From contig NW_004457252.1 of the NCBI RefSeq assembly GCF_000313135.1, positions 75,526 through 139,525 of the forward strand: DNA of 64,000 nt, in the 5' to 3' direction. Position numbers and translations under genes: made by a program. Shown one piece after another: positions 47,101 through 58,933 of the stretch; position 1 is the stretch's first letter, and the number at the start of each line of letters is the position of its first letter. Source of the DNA: Acanthamoeba castellanii str. Neff. Its lineage: Eukaryota > Discosea > Longamoebia > Acanthamoebidae. The notes below the pieces were generated by a model, which saw only the letters and a program-made list of their open reading frames with translations, ran no database searches and was not told where the DNA came from.

Positions 47101-47323
47101 GGTCGGCAGCGAACGGGGAGCTGCTCTCGTAAAGTGCGAACGCAGACGTACGCAACTCCTCCCTGGTGGATGTAACCCCCCCCGGGCATCCACAGTCAGC
47201 AACGCGTTTCAGGGCTGAGGCAAAATGGGGATGAGGGTACAGGTGGAAGTGGTCAAGGGGCGGAAGAGGCACGCCGGAGGGGCAGGCGCCAGCAGCGTTT
47301 GCTGCTTCCATGTCCGCCTCCAT
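28207..47323 (-). CDS. giant HECT-type E3 ubiquitin ligase, with RanBP2 zinc finger, SPRY and CTD-like heptads
   Basis: A 19-kb gene with several dozen short exons, starting MEADMEAANAAG at 47323. From N to C: a helical N-terminal array (46870-45340); a beta-propeller-like part (AVAFDGQYLYVHHG, AVVDGRLYFRSPQF); a RanBP2 zinc finger W-x-C-x2-C-x3-N-x6-C-x2-C (WGCVACTYLNVPANSACEMC, 42768-42703); long Ala/Glu-rich helical regions; RNA polymerase II CTD-like heptads (36784-36899); a SPRY-like domain (AFYFEVAVREEGAHPHLLEF...GDILGCGWNRADHSIFFTRDG, 34830-34200); and the HECT domain (about 30000-28207). The HECT domain has IPCPN, PLPLYFPSIVWK and the catalytic motif LPKASTCFNAFYLP, with the cysteine codon at 28392-28390. 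The chain ends in polyglutamate. The HECT wording and size resemble HECTD4/HERC-type giants. The frame changes without an intron near 31350, 35005 and 36855. It could be two genes, but I see no internal terminator or start. Confidence 0.75.
29977..30158 (-). repeat. HECT intron with ACACG array at the donor and GTGTCGT array at the acceptor
   Basis: Read on the coding strand, the intron starts GTACCCAATGCACACACGACACACACGAC and ends GTGTGTCGTGTGTCGTGTCCAG. The two ends are complementary, so the intron could fold with its splice sites brought together. The middle has a (CG)n run. Confidence 0.8.
31207..31258. repeat. (GGT)n microsatellite in HECT intron
   Basis: Seventeen uninterrupted GGT units. 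On the minus strand it reads as CAC and makes a false polyhistidine frame. Confidence 0.9.
33150..33218. repeat. ACACG array (GTGTCGT on the coding strand) in HECT intron
   Basis: About ten ACACGAC units. On the coding (minus) strand these are GTGTCGT and precede the acceptor of the next exon. Confidence 0.85.
36784..36899 (-). repeat. RNA polymerase II CTD-like heptads (YSPSSPS) in the HECT protein
   Basis: On the minus strand the exon encodes KSPSYSPSSPSYSP and, after a two-base insertion relative to the neighbouring copy (CCCAATCGTCGCC versus CCCAAGTCGCC, near 36855), continues in another frame with SPSYSPSSPSYSPKSPAYSP. The Y-S-P-[ST]-S-P-S heptad of Rpb1 is plain. The insertion breaks the frame and may be an assembly error or a real lesion. 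Confidence 0.8.
37618..37677. repeat. (GATA)n microsatellite in HECT intron
   Basis: About 14 GATA units, interrupted once (GATTAGATA at 37641-37649). The array sits between two coding exons of the HECT gene. Confidence 0.9.
38246..38332. repeat. GTGTGTC array (ACACGAC on the coding strand) after a 5' splice site
   Basis: On the coding strand the donor GTACGACACACACGACACAC opens directly into the array, the same placement as in acyl-CoA oxidase introns. Confidence 0.88.
44078..44157. repeat. (AC)n dinucleotide run in HECT intron
   Basis: About 40 AC units. On the coding strand it is GT-rich and lies directly before the acceptor GTGCGTGCAG. Confidence 0.92.
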
Positions 47324-47559
47324 CTCGCTGCCTGGTATTTTATTGTCCAAACGAAAGGCAAATTTATATATATTTTTATTTTCACTTGCAAATTTCACCA
47401 GTATCTGGAAAATTTTGAACTATCCGCAGCATTTTTGTCAAATTACTGGTTGGAATGTGCCACGTCCGACATTGCTCCAAAAGAAAAGAAGAGCCCACAA
47501 CGAAGGCAGCAAGACGACACGCGTTGCGGTGGAAGAAGACGCATTTCTGAGTGTCGAGA
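47324..47559. promoter_or_regulatory. divergent promoter between HECT ligase and COPA
   Basis: A 236-base region between two start codons facing away from each other. It holds an AT-rich block (AAATTTATATATATTTTTATTTTC, 47360-47383) unlike the GC-rich genes and must contain both promoters. No specific factor site is recognised. Confidence 0.6.
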
Positions 47560-50500
47560 ATGCTAACAAAGCTCGAAACGAAGAGCAATCGAGTGAAGGG
47601 CTTGAGCTTTCACCCCAAGAGGCCCTGGATTCTTGCCTCCCTCCATAATGGCCTCATTCAATTGTGGGATTACCGCATCAGAACTCTTTTGGATCGATTC
47701 GATGAGCATGATGGTTCGCGACTCCACCCCACGGCCCAATCCTGCCGCGCCGCCGCTCACTGAGTGATGTTGTTTGCTCTGGCAGGCCCCGTGAGGGGAA
47801 TCAGCTTCCACGCTACACAGCCTCTCTTCGTGTCAGGCGGCGATGACTACAAGATCAAGGTGTGGAACTACAAGCTGCGGCGCTGTCTCTTCACTCTGCT
47901 CGGGCACATGGACTACATCCGCACAGTCCAATTCCACCATGAATACCCCTGGATTCTGAGCGCGTCCGACGATCAGACGATCAGAATCTGGAATTGGCAG
48001 TCCCGTACCTGCATCGCCGTACTCACTGGCCACAACCACTACGTTATGAGCGCCTACTTCCACCCCAAGGAGGATCTCGTCGTCTCCGCCTCGCTTGATC
48101 AGACTGTTCGCATCTGGGACATTTCTGGTAAGGCATTCCCTCCAGGCCCGCGACACTTTCCCTCTCTCTCAATTCTAATCCCCCCCTCTTCCTGCCGCAG
48201 GTCTGAAGAAGAAGAACGTTTCGCCCACGGGAGGACTTGACGACCCGCTCCGTCTCGCACAGAACGATCTTTTCGGCAACCCCAACGTGGTGGTCAAGTA
48301 CGTGCTCGAGGGCCACGACAGGGGCGTTAACTGGGCCGCCTTCCACCCCTCTCTGCCCCTCATCGTTTCGGGCGCCGATGATCGCTCGGTCAAGCTCTGG
48401 CGAATGAACGGTACGTTGGACGCTTCTCCTTCTTCTTCTACCGCTTTCCCTCGCATGCGCTTTGTCGTCATGGCGCACATCAGCACGCCTGGGGGTGCTG
48501 ATAACAGCTCCGCGAGGATCGCTTTCTCTCGTTCTTCCTCAGTGCGCGCGTTTACTTACACTTGTAATATTTGTTTGTTCTTCTTCCTCGACGTGGTGCG
48601 CGTGCCCCCGCTTGCTGTGATCGTGCACGCATGTAGACACGAAGGCGTGGGAGGTGGACACGCTGCGCGGGCACTACAACAACGTGTCGTGCGTGATCTT
48701 CCATCCGCACCAGGAGCTCATCCTGAGTAACTCGGAGGACAAGACCATCCGCGTGTGGGACATGTCCAAGCGCTCGGCGGTGCAGACCTTCCGCAGGGAG
48801 CACGACCGCTTCTGGATCATCGCAGCGCACCCCGAGAACAACCTCTTCGCCGCGGGTCACGATTCGGGCTTGATCGTGTTCAAGCTCGAGCGGGAACGGC
48901 CCGCCTACGTAGCGCACAAGGGGGCGCTGTTCTACGTCAAGGAGCGCTATCTGCGCACCTACGATTTCGCCTCGGCCCGCGACGTGCCCGTCATGTCCAT
49001 TCGGCGCGCGGTGGCCAAGTCGCCTCGCTCGCTCTCCTACAACCCCGCCGAGAAGGCCGTCCTCCTCTACTCGGACGCCGACGGTGGCACGTACGAGTTC
49101 TACAAGCTCCCCGCCGACGGACGCTCGGCCGACTCGGTCGAGTCCAAGAAGGGCGCCGCCAACTCGGCCGTCTTCATCAAGCGCAACCGCTTCGCCGCCC
49201 TCGACGCCAAGGCCGGCCAGCTGCACCTCAAGAACCTCAAGTGCGAGACCGTCAAGCGCCTGCCCATGCCCCCGGGCACCGACATGATCTTCGCCGCCGG
49301 CCTCGGCTCCCTCCTCCTCCGCGCCGAGGACAAGATCATCCTCTACGACCTCCAGCAGAAGCGCGCTGTCGCCGAGCTCACCGCGCCCAACATCAAGTAC
49401 GTCATCTGGGACGACAAGGGCGCCCACGTCGCCCTCCTCGGCAAGGACACGCTCGTGCTCGCCACCCGCAAGCTCGAGCAGGAGTGCATCATCCACGAGA
49501 CCATGCGCATCAAGAGCGGTGCCTGGGAGGAGAGCGGCGTCTTCCTCTACACCACCGTGTCCCACATGAAGTACTGCCTCCGCGACGGCGAGCACGGCAT
49601 CGTGCGCACCCTCGACGTGCCCATCTACGTGACCGGCGTCCGTGGCAACCAGGTACTACAACTACTACTATCCCCCCCTACAACCACTAAAACCACTAAA
49701 ATAACAACAATAGTAATACACCGACTGACGCGATTCCTTGCGCAGGTGCACTGCCTGGACCGCGAGGGCCGTAATCGCGTGGTGCTGATCGACCCGACGG
49801 AGTACGCCTTCAAGATGGCGCTGGCGCACAGGCGGTACGCCGACGTGCTCAAGATGGTGAAGCCGGGCCAGTCGAACCTGGTGGGCCAGGCCATCATCGC
49901 CTACCTGCAGCGCAAGGGCTACCCCGAGGTGGCGCTCTACTTTGTCAAGGACGACAAGACCAAGTTCAACCTGGCCCTGGAGTGCGGCAACATCGAGGTG
50001 GCGCAGGCGTGCGCCAAGGCGCTCGACGACAAGGACGCCTGGCACCGACTGGGCACCGAGGCCCTGCGCCAGGGCAACCACCAGGTGGTCGAGATGGCCT
50101 ACCAGCGCACCAAGAACTTTGAGCGGCTCTCCTTCCTCTACCTCATCACGGGCAACGTGGAGAAGCTACACAAGATGCTCAAGATCGCCGAGATGCGCAA
50201 CGACACCATGGGCCGCTTCCACAACGCCCTCTACCTGGGCGACGTCCACGAGCGCGTGCGCATCCTCGAGGAGGTCGGCCAGTTCGGCCTCGCCTACACC
50301 ACCGCCGCCACGCACGGCCTCGCCGAGGACGCCGCTCGCCTCGCCGAGAAGCTCGACGGCAACCTGGCCCCCGTGCCCGAGGAGTCGGCCACGCGCCTGA
50401 TGGTGCCCCCCGCGCCGATCCTCCGCCACCACGACTCCAACTGGCCCCTGCTCACCGTCTCGCCGGGCTTCTTCGACCCCTCGACCATGGACGACTCCTC

Positions 50501-51755
50501 CGGCCGCGGTATCCGCGCTGCCGCCCCCGGCCTCGACCTCGACGACGAGGGCGAAGAGGCCGCCGGCGCCTGGGACGACACCGGCGCCGACCTCGGCGAG
50601 GAGGGCGAAGGTGAGGGCCTCGCTCCCGCCGCCGACCTCGGCAACGACGAGGACGACGGCGGTGCCGGCTGGGACGACGACGGCGGCCTCGACGGCCTCG
50701 ACAGCGTGGACCTGGTCCCGGCCAAGTCCGAGTCGTTCTTTGTCGCGCCGCGACCGGGCCAGAACGCGCGCCAGGTGTGGACCAAGAACTCGCGCCACGC
50801 CGCCGACCACGCGGCGGCCGGGTCCATCGAGAGCGCCATGGAGCTGCTCCACCAGCAGGTGGGCGTCGTCAACTTTGCGCCGCTGCGCCCGCACTTCATG
50901 GCCCTCTGGATGGGCGCCCACGCCGCCAGCCCGAGCGGACCCCTCGGGCCTGCGGTGATCTCCAACCTGGAGCGCATCGTCGAGGGCCAGAGCGCCGGCC
51001 TGCCGGCCCTGTGGACCAACGTGGGCCTGCTCATCGAGCAGCTCAAGGCCGCCTACCGCTCGACCACCAAGGGCGCCTTCGGCGAGGCCCTCGACACCTT
51101 CGCGTCGCTGCTGCACATGCTGGTCTTCGTCGTCGCCCCGACCAGGCAGGCGCGGACGGAGGTCGAGGAGCTGCGCGACCTGTGCCGCGAGTACATCCTG
51201 GGCCTGCGCATGGAGCTGCACAAGAAGACCCTGCCCGCCCAGAACCAGATCGAGGCGCTGGAGCTGGCGGCCTACTTCACGCACTGCAACCTGCAGCCCA
51301 TCCACCGCATGCTCGCCCTGCGCTCGGCGATGAAGGCCGCCTACCGCATCAAGTGCTACCACCTCGCCGCCTCGTTCGCCTCCCGCCTGCTCGAGCTCTC
51401 GCCCAAGCCGGAGATCGCGCAGGAGGCCAAGAAGGTGATCAAGTTCGCCGAGACCAACAACACCGACGCCCACACCCTCAACTACGACGAGCGCAACCCC
51501 TTCGTCGTGTGCGGCATCTCCTTCACGCCCATCTACAAGAACCGCCCCTCCATCGAGTGCCCCTACTGCCACACCCACTACCTCCCCGCCCACGCCGGCA
51601 AGCTCTGCCCCACCTGCCAGCTCTCCGGTACTCCACCCCCCCCCATCCACCCAAAGCCTCGCGCCAAACCTTCACCTGCTCACACGTCCTCCTCTTGCGC
51701 GCCAGAAATCGGCAAGGAGACCTCCGGCATCAAGTTCACGCCAGGCAGAGACTAA
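47560..51755 (+). CDS. COPA: coatomer subunit alpha (alpha-COP)
   Basis: Six exons join in phase to about 1,219 residues, almost the length of human alpha-COP. The N-terminal half is a WD40 propeller with repeats ending [28 protein letters not shown] and IRVWDMS. It starts with the classic [20 protein letters not shown]. This propeller reads KKXX retrieval signals of ER cargo. The middle is the alpha-solenoid ([20 protein letters not shown]). The C-terminal domain has [21 protein letters not shown], which binds epsilon-COP, and a final cysteine-rich end (CPYCHTHYL...CPTCQLS, then [16 protein letters not shown]). COPI coats drive Golgi-to-ER transport. The last intron (51629-51705) leaves the frame open, so reading straight through it would add a false proline-rich insert. 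Introns here lack the CGTGT arrays common in neighbouring genes. Confidence 0.97.
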
Positions 51756-52071
51756 GTGCACGCCCCCCGTCGACGCGTTTAGTAGCGACACGCGGGCGCG
51801 CACCTCGAGAAGGTGGCGAGGCGGCACAAACCGAACCCACACCGCACCGTTGGGCCACAGCTTTCGCCATGACGGCCCCCTCGCCACTGTATACATCACA
51901 CAGCACAGAGGACAACACAGAGAGATTTTTTTGGGGTAAGAAGAACACTGCTCATGCTCATGAGCACGCCATCATGATGGGCGCGATGTGCTTGAATCCG
52001 CTCCATCACTCCCCGTTTCAGTCCAGCGACATGAGGTATATATGGTTCGTTGTTGTGGTGGTGGTGCGACT

Positions 52072-55000
52072 TCAGAGGTCCACTTCATCAAGGTCTCCTC
52101 CGTGAAGGTGGTCATCGGTGCCTTCCTCGTTGCCGGGCCTTCCCGCCGCTCCCGCCGCCTCTTCCTCCTCCTCCTCGTGGTGGCGGTGGTGGTGGAAGAA
52201 GCCCTCCTCCGCCTCTTCTTCTTGCTCGCCATCGGATTCGTCCTCGGGCATTCGCAGGAAGGGGTCGTTGGCCGGCTCAAAGGTCTCCACGTGGGGCCTG
52301 GTCTGGTGGTGGCGGCGGTCGACGTCATTGCCGGCCGGTTCCCCCTCCTGCTCCTCCTGCTCCTGCCGCAGGCCTGGCACGGGTTGGTCCTCCACTCGGA
52401 AGTCGAGGGTGGTGGGCGCTGCCCCCGCTCCAGCGCCGCCGAAGCGCGGGGAGGAGGGGGGAGGCTCCATGTCATGGACACCGCGAGCCGCGTCCTGCTC
52501 TCGTTCCTTGCCCTTGCCCGCCGCGTCGTCGTAGTGGCCCGGTGGCGGGTGGATGCTGTCCATGACCGCCCCGAACTCGCTCACCGACATAGTGTCGGTG
52601 TGGGAGCCCACCCACGCGGCCGGGTCATCGTAGTCGCTGTCGCCCAGCTCGTCGCCGCCCGCACCCTTCTCCTCGTCGTCCTGCCACCCAACAACAACGA
52701 ACCACCACGCCATGTCAGTGTCAGGAAAACAGTAACTATAACAATTTCCCTTCGGGCAACGACGACGACGACAAAAGCTGACGCGGACGCACCTCATCGA
52801 ACACGCGGGTGTCGTTGAGCGCGGCGATGGCATCGCGGACTTTGTTGAAGACGCAGTTCTTGCCCAGCAGGTCCATGACACCGCTCTTGTGGAACAGGTC
52901 CAGGAGCGGCTCGCGCAGCTTCACGAAGGCCACGTAGATGTTGCGTCGCTTGTAGTCGGCCACCATGTCCGTGAGCGTGGCGATCGCGCTGTTTTGGTGC
53001 ACAAACGGAGAGAGAGAGAGAGAGAACAAACACAACCTCACGCTACACGCTACGCTACACGCTACGCTACACGCTACGCTACACATGCACCGTCCGAGGT
53101 AAGACAAGCGAGAGCAGGGCGAGTCACCTGGCATCCATATCCTGGATGTTGCGCGCGTCGATGATGATTGCCTGGGTGCGCGCGCTCAGGTGAGCACACA
53201 GCAAATAAGAAGAATAGAAAAGAAAAGAAAGAAAAAGAAAAGAAACAACGAGCGCAGTACCTGGAGTGGAGGCAGGGTGGGCTCGGAAGCGCCCGCGTCG
53301 GTGGAGCCGAAGCGCTCGATCCGTGCGAACATGTCCTTGATCTTGCCGATGTTGGCAAAGTACAGCGACTCCTCGATCCTGAGCAGCAGCACCCCCTGCA
53401 CACAACACACACACGACACACACGACACACACACGACACACAGACGACACACACGACACACAGGATATCGGCCATGGCCATCTCTCACCCATCAGACGTG
53501 GTGCAGGAGGAGACACGAGGGTGGGTGGCTGGAGGTGGCGTGCCTCGATGGGCTTGGCCTGGGTGAACTGGGAGATGTCCTTGAACTTGTTGGTGTTGGG
53601 CATCTTGCCCAGGATGGCGAGGTGGGGCAGGGACGTCTTCTTGATGATCCACAGCACCGAGATCGCCAGCGAAATGGTGATGCCCAGCTCCACGCCCAGC
53701 ACCACTGCACCCATCACGTGTCAACGCCTGGTCAGGCTCCACAGCACAGGTGGCCAACGGTGGTGGTGGGTGGTGGTGGGTGGTGGGCACAGTGCGTACC
53801 GGTGATGAAGAAGGTGGCGAGGAGCAGGATGATGGCGCCGAGATCACGGATCTTCCACAGGAAGACCAGGTCCTCGTACTCGACCAGGCCTGGTGCACAA
53901 CAAGAATGGAGAATGAGAAGGCTCAGCCCAATGGATGGATGGAGGAAGATGGAAGGTTTCAAAGGGGAAGGGGAAGGGGAAGAGGTACCGACGGCGGCCA
54001 CGATGATGATGGAGGCCAGCACGACCTTGGGCAAGTAGTAGAAGAGGCTGTCCAGGAAGAGGATGGTGAACAGCACCGCCATCGCCACGAAGAAGTTGTA
54101 CAACTGCGTACGCGCACCCGCCATGTCCGCTGTTGCGACCATCGCCCAACCAACATCGCAAGGGCAATTAATGATCACTCTTCATTTTAATGTGTAATCG
54201 GCCAAACCAAAACCAAAAAACCAAAATAACTCAAGTAATAATAATAAAACTAAATTGACGATCAAACGTACCCAATGCACTGCGGACGAGAGAACCGAAG
54301 GAGGGGAAGATGCGGAAGAAGGAGCCCACCATGTTGGCGCTGCCCAACGCCACCAGCTCGCGGTTGGGCGACACGGTGTAGTGGTGCTTTCCCGCGTAGT
54401 ACTTGGCCACGATGATCGACTCTGCGCAGTCACACACGCGCACGCGCACACGCACACACAACACACAACACATTGTCAGTTCGCCATTATCATCGTCATC
54501 ACCACCGGGTTGGCGAGACGGGTCGAGAGCAGGTGTGGTGAGGCACCGATGAACCCGAGGATGGCGATGATGATGGAGGGCTGGATGGAGTTCTGGAAGT
54601 CCTTGAGCGACTCGAGCACGCGCGGCGGGAAGATGGGCGTCGGAAATTCGCTGTTGATCTCGCCCAGGATCTCGACGCCCTTCTTGTCCACTTCGCCCCA
54701 CCACCCGATCAGGATGCCCAGCAGCACCACGATCAGCGTGTCCTATGTGGAATTCAAAGTCATTCACACCAATCAGCGATACGTCCGGATAATTACAATT
54801 CATCATCATCGCCACCACCACCACCACCATCATCATAGAAAGGAGTGGGGTCGGGGGGAGCGGTACGGGGATGAACTTGATGCAGGTGGCCAAGATCGGG
54901 TGACGTCGCTTGACGTACTTGGCCTGCCACTTGATCCCTCGGAACAGGAACAACAGTCCCAGCGTGCAGATTCCTGGATGGTTCCCGCAACAACAACCAC

Positions 55001-55800
55001 CACCGGCCGTCGTCGTTGGTCAGCGCGCGCGGCGTGTGTCCAATATGGGGGGGTTGGGGAGTATACCGATGAGGAGAGTGCGCCATTCGGTTTGGTCGAT
55101 GTTGTCGAGGGTGTAGATGAGCTTGGCCCAGTCCTTCTTCCCGTCTGGATTGGGGATGCCCAGGAACAGTCCAACCTTCGCGTACATACGCGACACCGAC
55201 ACGACGCACACGACACGACACGACACACGATGTGTCAGCCGGGTGAGCACCGGGACCCGGTGAGAGTTGTGGGGCGGCGACGAAAAGAAGAGGGGTTGAT
55301 TACCTGCTCGAGGAAGATGATGAGGGCCACGGCGTTGATGAAGCCCGCGAGGAGGGGGCGCGAAAGGAGGATGTCGAGGAAACCGAACCGCATCAACCCC
55401 AGCGAAAACAAAAACACGCCCACCTGTGTGTGTGTGTGTGTTTGAAGACCCGCCACCGGTGTCAGTGCCCTTGTGAGCTCGAGCCCGCAGGAAAAAGAAC
55501 GAAGGCGGCGGCGGGGGGCTTACTATGAGGGAGAAGAGATGCGCAAAGGCCACGATGTCGACATCGCCGTCGAAATTCTCGAAGGAGTGGGTGAGGAGGA
55601 TGGCCGACACGGCATCGGGGCCGATAGACAGCTGTCGGCTGTTGCCCATCATCATGTACACCAGTGCCGTAATCTGTTACTCCGACGACGACGACGTCCC
55701 ACACCGTTAGCCACGGCACGACAGAGCACTTGGCACATCTTCTTTCCACACATCATCACACCACAATAACACCAACAAACAACACAACAAACAAACAAAC

Positions 55801-55842
<42 letters not shown>

Positions 55843-57081
55843 AAACATGGGAAACAGACCCAAGAGGAGTAGAGGCCGTAGACGGGCGGCAGGCCGGCGA
55901 GGATGGCCATGGCGAGGGAATGGGGCACGATCATTGCCGACACGGCCGCGCCTGCAGCCAAGTCGTACACAAAATCGCTTCGCCACTCGTATCGTGGGAG
56001 CCTGGTGTGCACCATCCACACCACCCACTGTTAGAGCTGCGAGAAGCCGGAGAGTGTTGAACAAGAAGAACAACAAGGAGGCCAACGAGGTGATGTGGCG
56101 AGGAGGGTTAGCGCACCACATGAGGATGGGCACGTAGTAGGGGAAGGTCTTCTTGAAGCCCTTCCATGTGAGCCACTTTTCTCTGAACTGGGGCGTCGTG
56201 TGCATTGTGAGCAGCGACCCCAGCCCTGCATTGTCACACCACACGAATGTCGCCACGAGGCGTGGTGTGTGTGTGTGTGTGTGTTGTGTGTTGTGTGTGT
56301 GCGTGTGGTGTGTCAGGCCAGCACCATCAGAGCAGTCCTTCCATCCACCTTTCGCCCCAACCACGATCATTGTGGCTGTCCGCGAGAAGGAGCAGAGAGT
56401 GTGTAGGATGTGTACCGGCTTTGCTGCGGTAGTAGTGATCGAGTTCGGGCAGCTCGTCGACGTCCTCGTCCTCTGCGCCCGAGAAGAGCATGCGGTAGTG
56501 CTTCGCCGCACTCGACGACGGCACTGTGTCCCCCGCCACATCCCCATCCCCAGCCGACCACAACCCAACCGCGCGTGCCGTGTGAGCGACACGTGGGCAC
56601 CACCACCACTCAGCGCACGCCAATAAATGCACACGGTCTGTGCACCACCGCCACGAAGGGTAAAGGGGGAGGAGAGGTGTGTACGGTAGGCGTCGTCGCT
56701 CACGGCGGCGGGGTGTGGGCGCTTGCGGCGGCGCGGCTGGCCGGAGCCCTGCTGCTGGTCGGCGGGGTCGAGCGATGGCGGCTCGGCCGAGGCAGACGCG
56801 TCCTCCTCGCCACTACCCGTGCCGGCACCATCGTCGTTGCCGCTGCCGTAGCCGTAGCCGTCGTCGCCGTCGCCGTCGCGGGGTGACCCGCTCTGCCCGC
56901 GCCCTTCTTCGTCTTGTTGGTCGTAGTCGTTGACGAAACGATGCGGGACAGGCGATCCCTCGGCCCCCTCTTCGAGCCCCTCCACGGGGGCGGGGTCATC
57001 TTCGCCCCCATCAAGCACCTCCACGCCCCCGGTGAGGCGCGACGAGAAGATGTTGAAGCGCTCAGCAAGCCATGATGCCAT
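52072..57081 (-). CDS. SLC26/SulP family anion transporter with STAS domain
   Basis: About 17 exons, starting MASWLAERFNIFSS at 57081 and ending TGA at 52074-52072, for roughly 1,000 residues. A long acidic N-terminal region (GDGDDGYGYGSG...) precedes the membrane part. That part has the SulP signatures WRSDFVYDLAAGAAVSAMIV, PHSLAMAILAGLPPVYGLYSS and GNSRQLSIGPDAVSAILLTH, and repeated helices (LASIIIVAAV; AILGFIGA; NRELVALGSANMVGSFF). The C-terminal STAS domain reads GVLLLRIEESLYFANIG, AIIIDARNIQDMDA and KSGVMDLLGKNCVF. An acidic, His-rich tail of about 200 residues follows. SulP proteins carry sulfate, bicarbonate, chloride or oxalate. The sequence alone does not fix the substrate or the membrane. 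The gene is divergent from the nucleotidyltransferase gene 249 bases away. Confidence 0.9.
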
Positions 57082-57330
57082 GGCCACTCACTCGCTCGGG
57101 AGATGGTCAAGAGATCACTTGCTGTATGTCGTGCTCAATCAATTTAGATCGATTTTTGTGTAGAGCCGTTCCAATTGATCAATCGAGTTGTGCCGGGAGC
57201 GGGGCCACCAACGAAACGGTGGCTTGTGCTCTGAGGTTCGCAACGGAAATTCCCAAGCTTGGCTGCCTACGTGGCACTCCTCTCTTAAAAGACGAGACTA
57301 TTAAAATAAAGGAAAATAAAACACAATAAA
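57082..57330. promoter_or_regulatory. divergent promoter, SulP transporter / nucleotidyltransferase-ligase gene
   Basis: A 249-base spacer between opposed start codons. The side next to 57331 is A-rich with AATAAA three times in the last 30 bases before the ATG (57300-57330). This is unusual composition for this GC-rich contig. No factor site is identified. Confidence 0.5.
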
Positions 57331-58882
57331 ATGGAGCACGCGTGGGCGGGTCTGCTGGCGGCACTGCAGGCCGCGGACCAGGAGGGGTCGGGGCTGTGGG
57401 TTGGCAGCCGGCCGTCAGTCCTGGCATCGCCCGCGGTGGTCGGGGCCTACGCGTGGGGTTCTCGGGTGTACGGTACCGCACGCCCCACCTCCGACTGGGA
57501 CGTCGTATGCATCACCACCTCCACCACCACTTCCTCTACGCCCTCGCCTTCGTCTCCTACGCCGCCGTCTGATGCTGCGGCGGGGGGAGTGGAGGGTCCC
57601 TACGCGCTGTACGACGATGGACACTACAACGCGTCGTTCTACTCCCTGCCCCAGTGGATCACGGCCGTACGCCGGCTCCCTCCACTTCACCGTGGGCGTC
57701 GTGTGTGCTCATCATCGAAGAGCCTGGTGCGTGGTGGGGCGCGCAGGTGTGGGAGCATCGGCACGACGCCCTGGAATGTGCATTCCTCCCGCCTCAGCAC
57801 GTACGCGCGCATTCCTCGCATTCGGTGGCTTCTCGCTCTCTCACGCTCGTTGGTGGCTGGCACGCACGCACGACGCGCAGCGGTGGAGAGAAGACAAAGA
57901 GGCGATGAAGCGGGCGGCGGTTGTGGTGGACCCCGACGTCCTGTACCGGCGAGTGTCGTGGGAGGCGCGCCGCCGCATCAACATCGCCAAGGACAAGCAG
58001 GCCAAGTCGGGCGAGGACCCGCGCAAAGACATAGTCCACTCGCTCCGCTACCTCCTCTTCGCCCTCCAGATCCTCCACACCGTACCCACCCGGCCCATAC
58101 ACGCGCGCCGAGTGAGGATTTAATTCCTCGCTCGAGGCCGAAAAGAGCATTTAATGGACTTGCCACGTCATGCTGACCAGGCGCGTGCGTGGCGTGGTGT
58201 GCAGAACACGATCGGGGACTACGGGGCGGCCAACGCGCACTTTGAGCGCATCATGGCCAGCAGTGCCGATGACGTGGACTGGCCCTATTGGATTGGCCTC
58301 CACGACGGGCTGCAGGAGAGCCTTACCGGCCTCGTCTCCTCCCTCGTCCACCCCATCCACTCCCGATGCGAGCTATTCAGGTTCACCGCCTCGCACACCA
58401 CATCTCCTCTCGTCCCCCCCTCTCTCCCCACAAGAACGCTTTCGTTCTTGTCGTGGAGTGCTCTTCTCATCAGCGTTGCATTCGCCCCACATGGTGTTTG
58501 CAGGACGGCCCAATGGAACCTCCGCCGACGGGTTGGCAAGCGCAGCCAGGGCGCAACCGCCGCCGCTGCCACGAGATCGTCCACGGCCTCCTCCTTCTCC
58601 TCACCGGCCGTGCCGCTGGTGATGGTGGATTGCACGTACGAGCCGGTACGCATCCAGGGGCACCAACCAAATCAGCCATGGCTGGCCGCTCGTTGTTGAC
58701 CACTCTCTCCTCACGCAATGTCTCCTTGGGCTGACCGGGCAGGTGCCGCGTGCGGTGGCGCTATTGCGGGCAGGCATGTCCCTCGATCAGCTGGCACGTA
58801 TTCTACTTACGCCCATACGCGGTGGTCGGACGCGTCCGCATGCTGCTGCCGCGATGTACATCAGCAACGCTGGCGCTTCACA

Positions 58883-58933
<51 letters not shown>

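Noticed and set aside
47396..47398. HECT gene start at 47398
   Set aside because: The codon there is GTG and the sequence lies in the AT-rich divergent promoter. ATG 47323 is preferred.
51629..51705. Proline-rich insert near the COPA C-terminus
   Set aside because: The open frame passes through a GT-AG intron whose removal restores the expected CQLSEIGKE ending.
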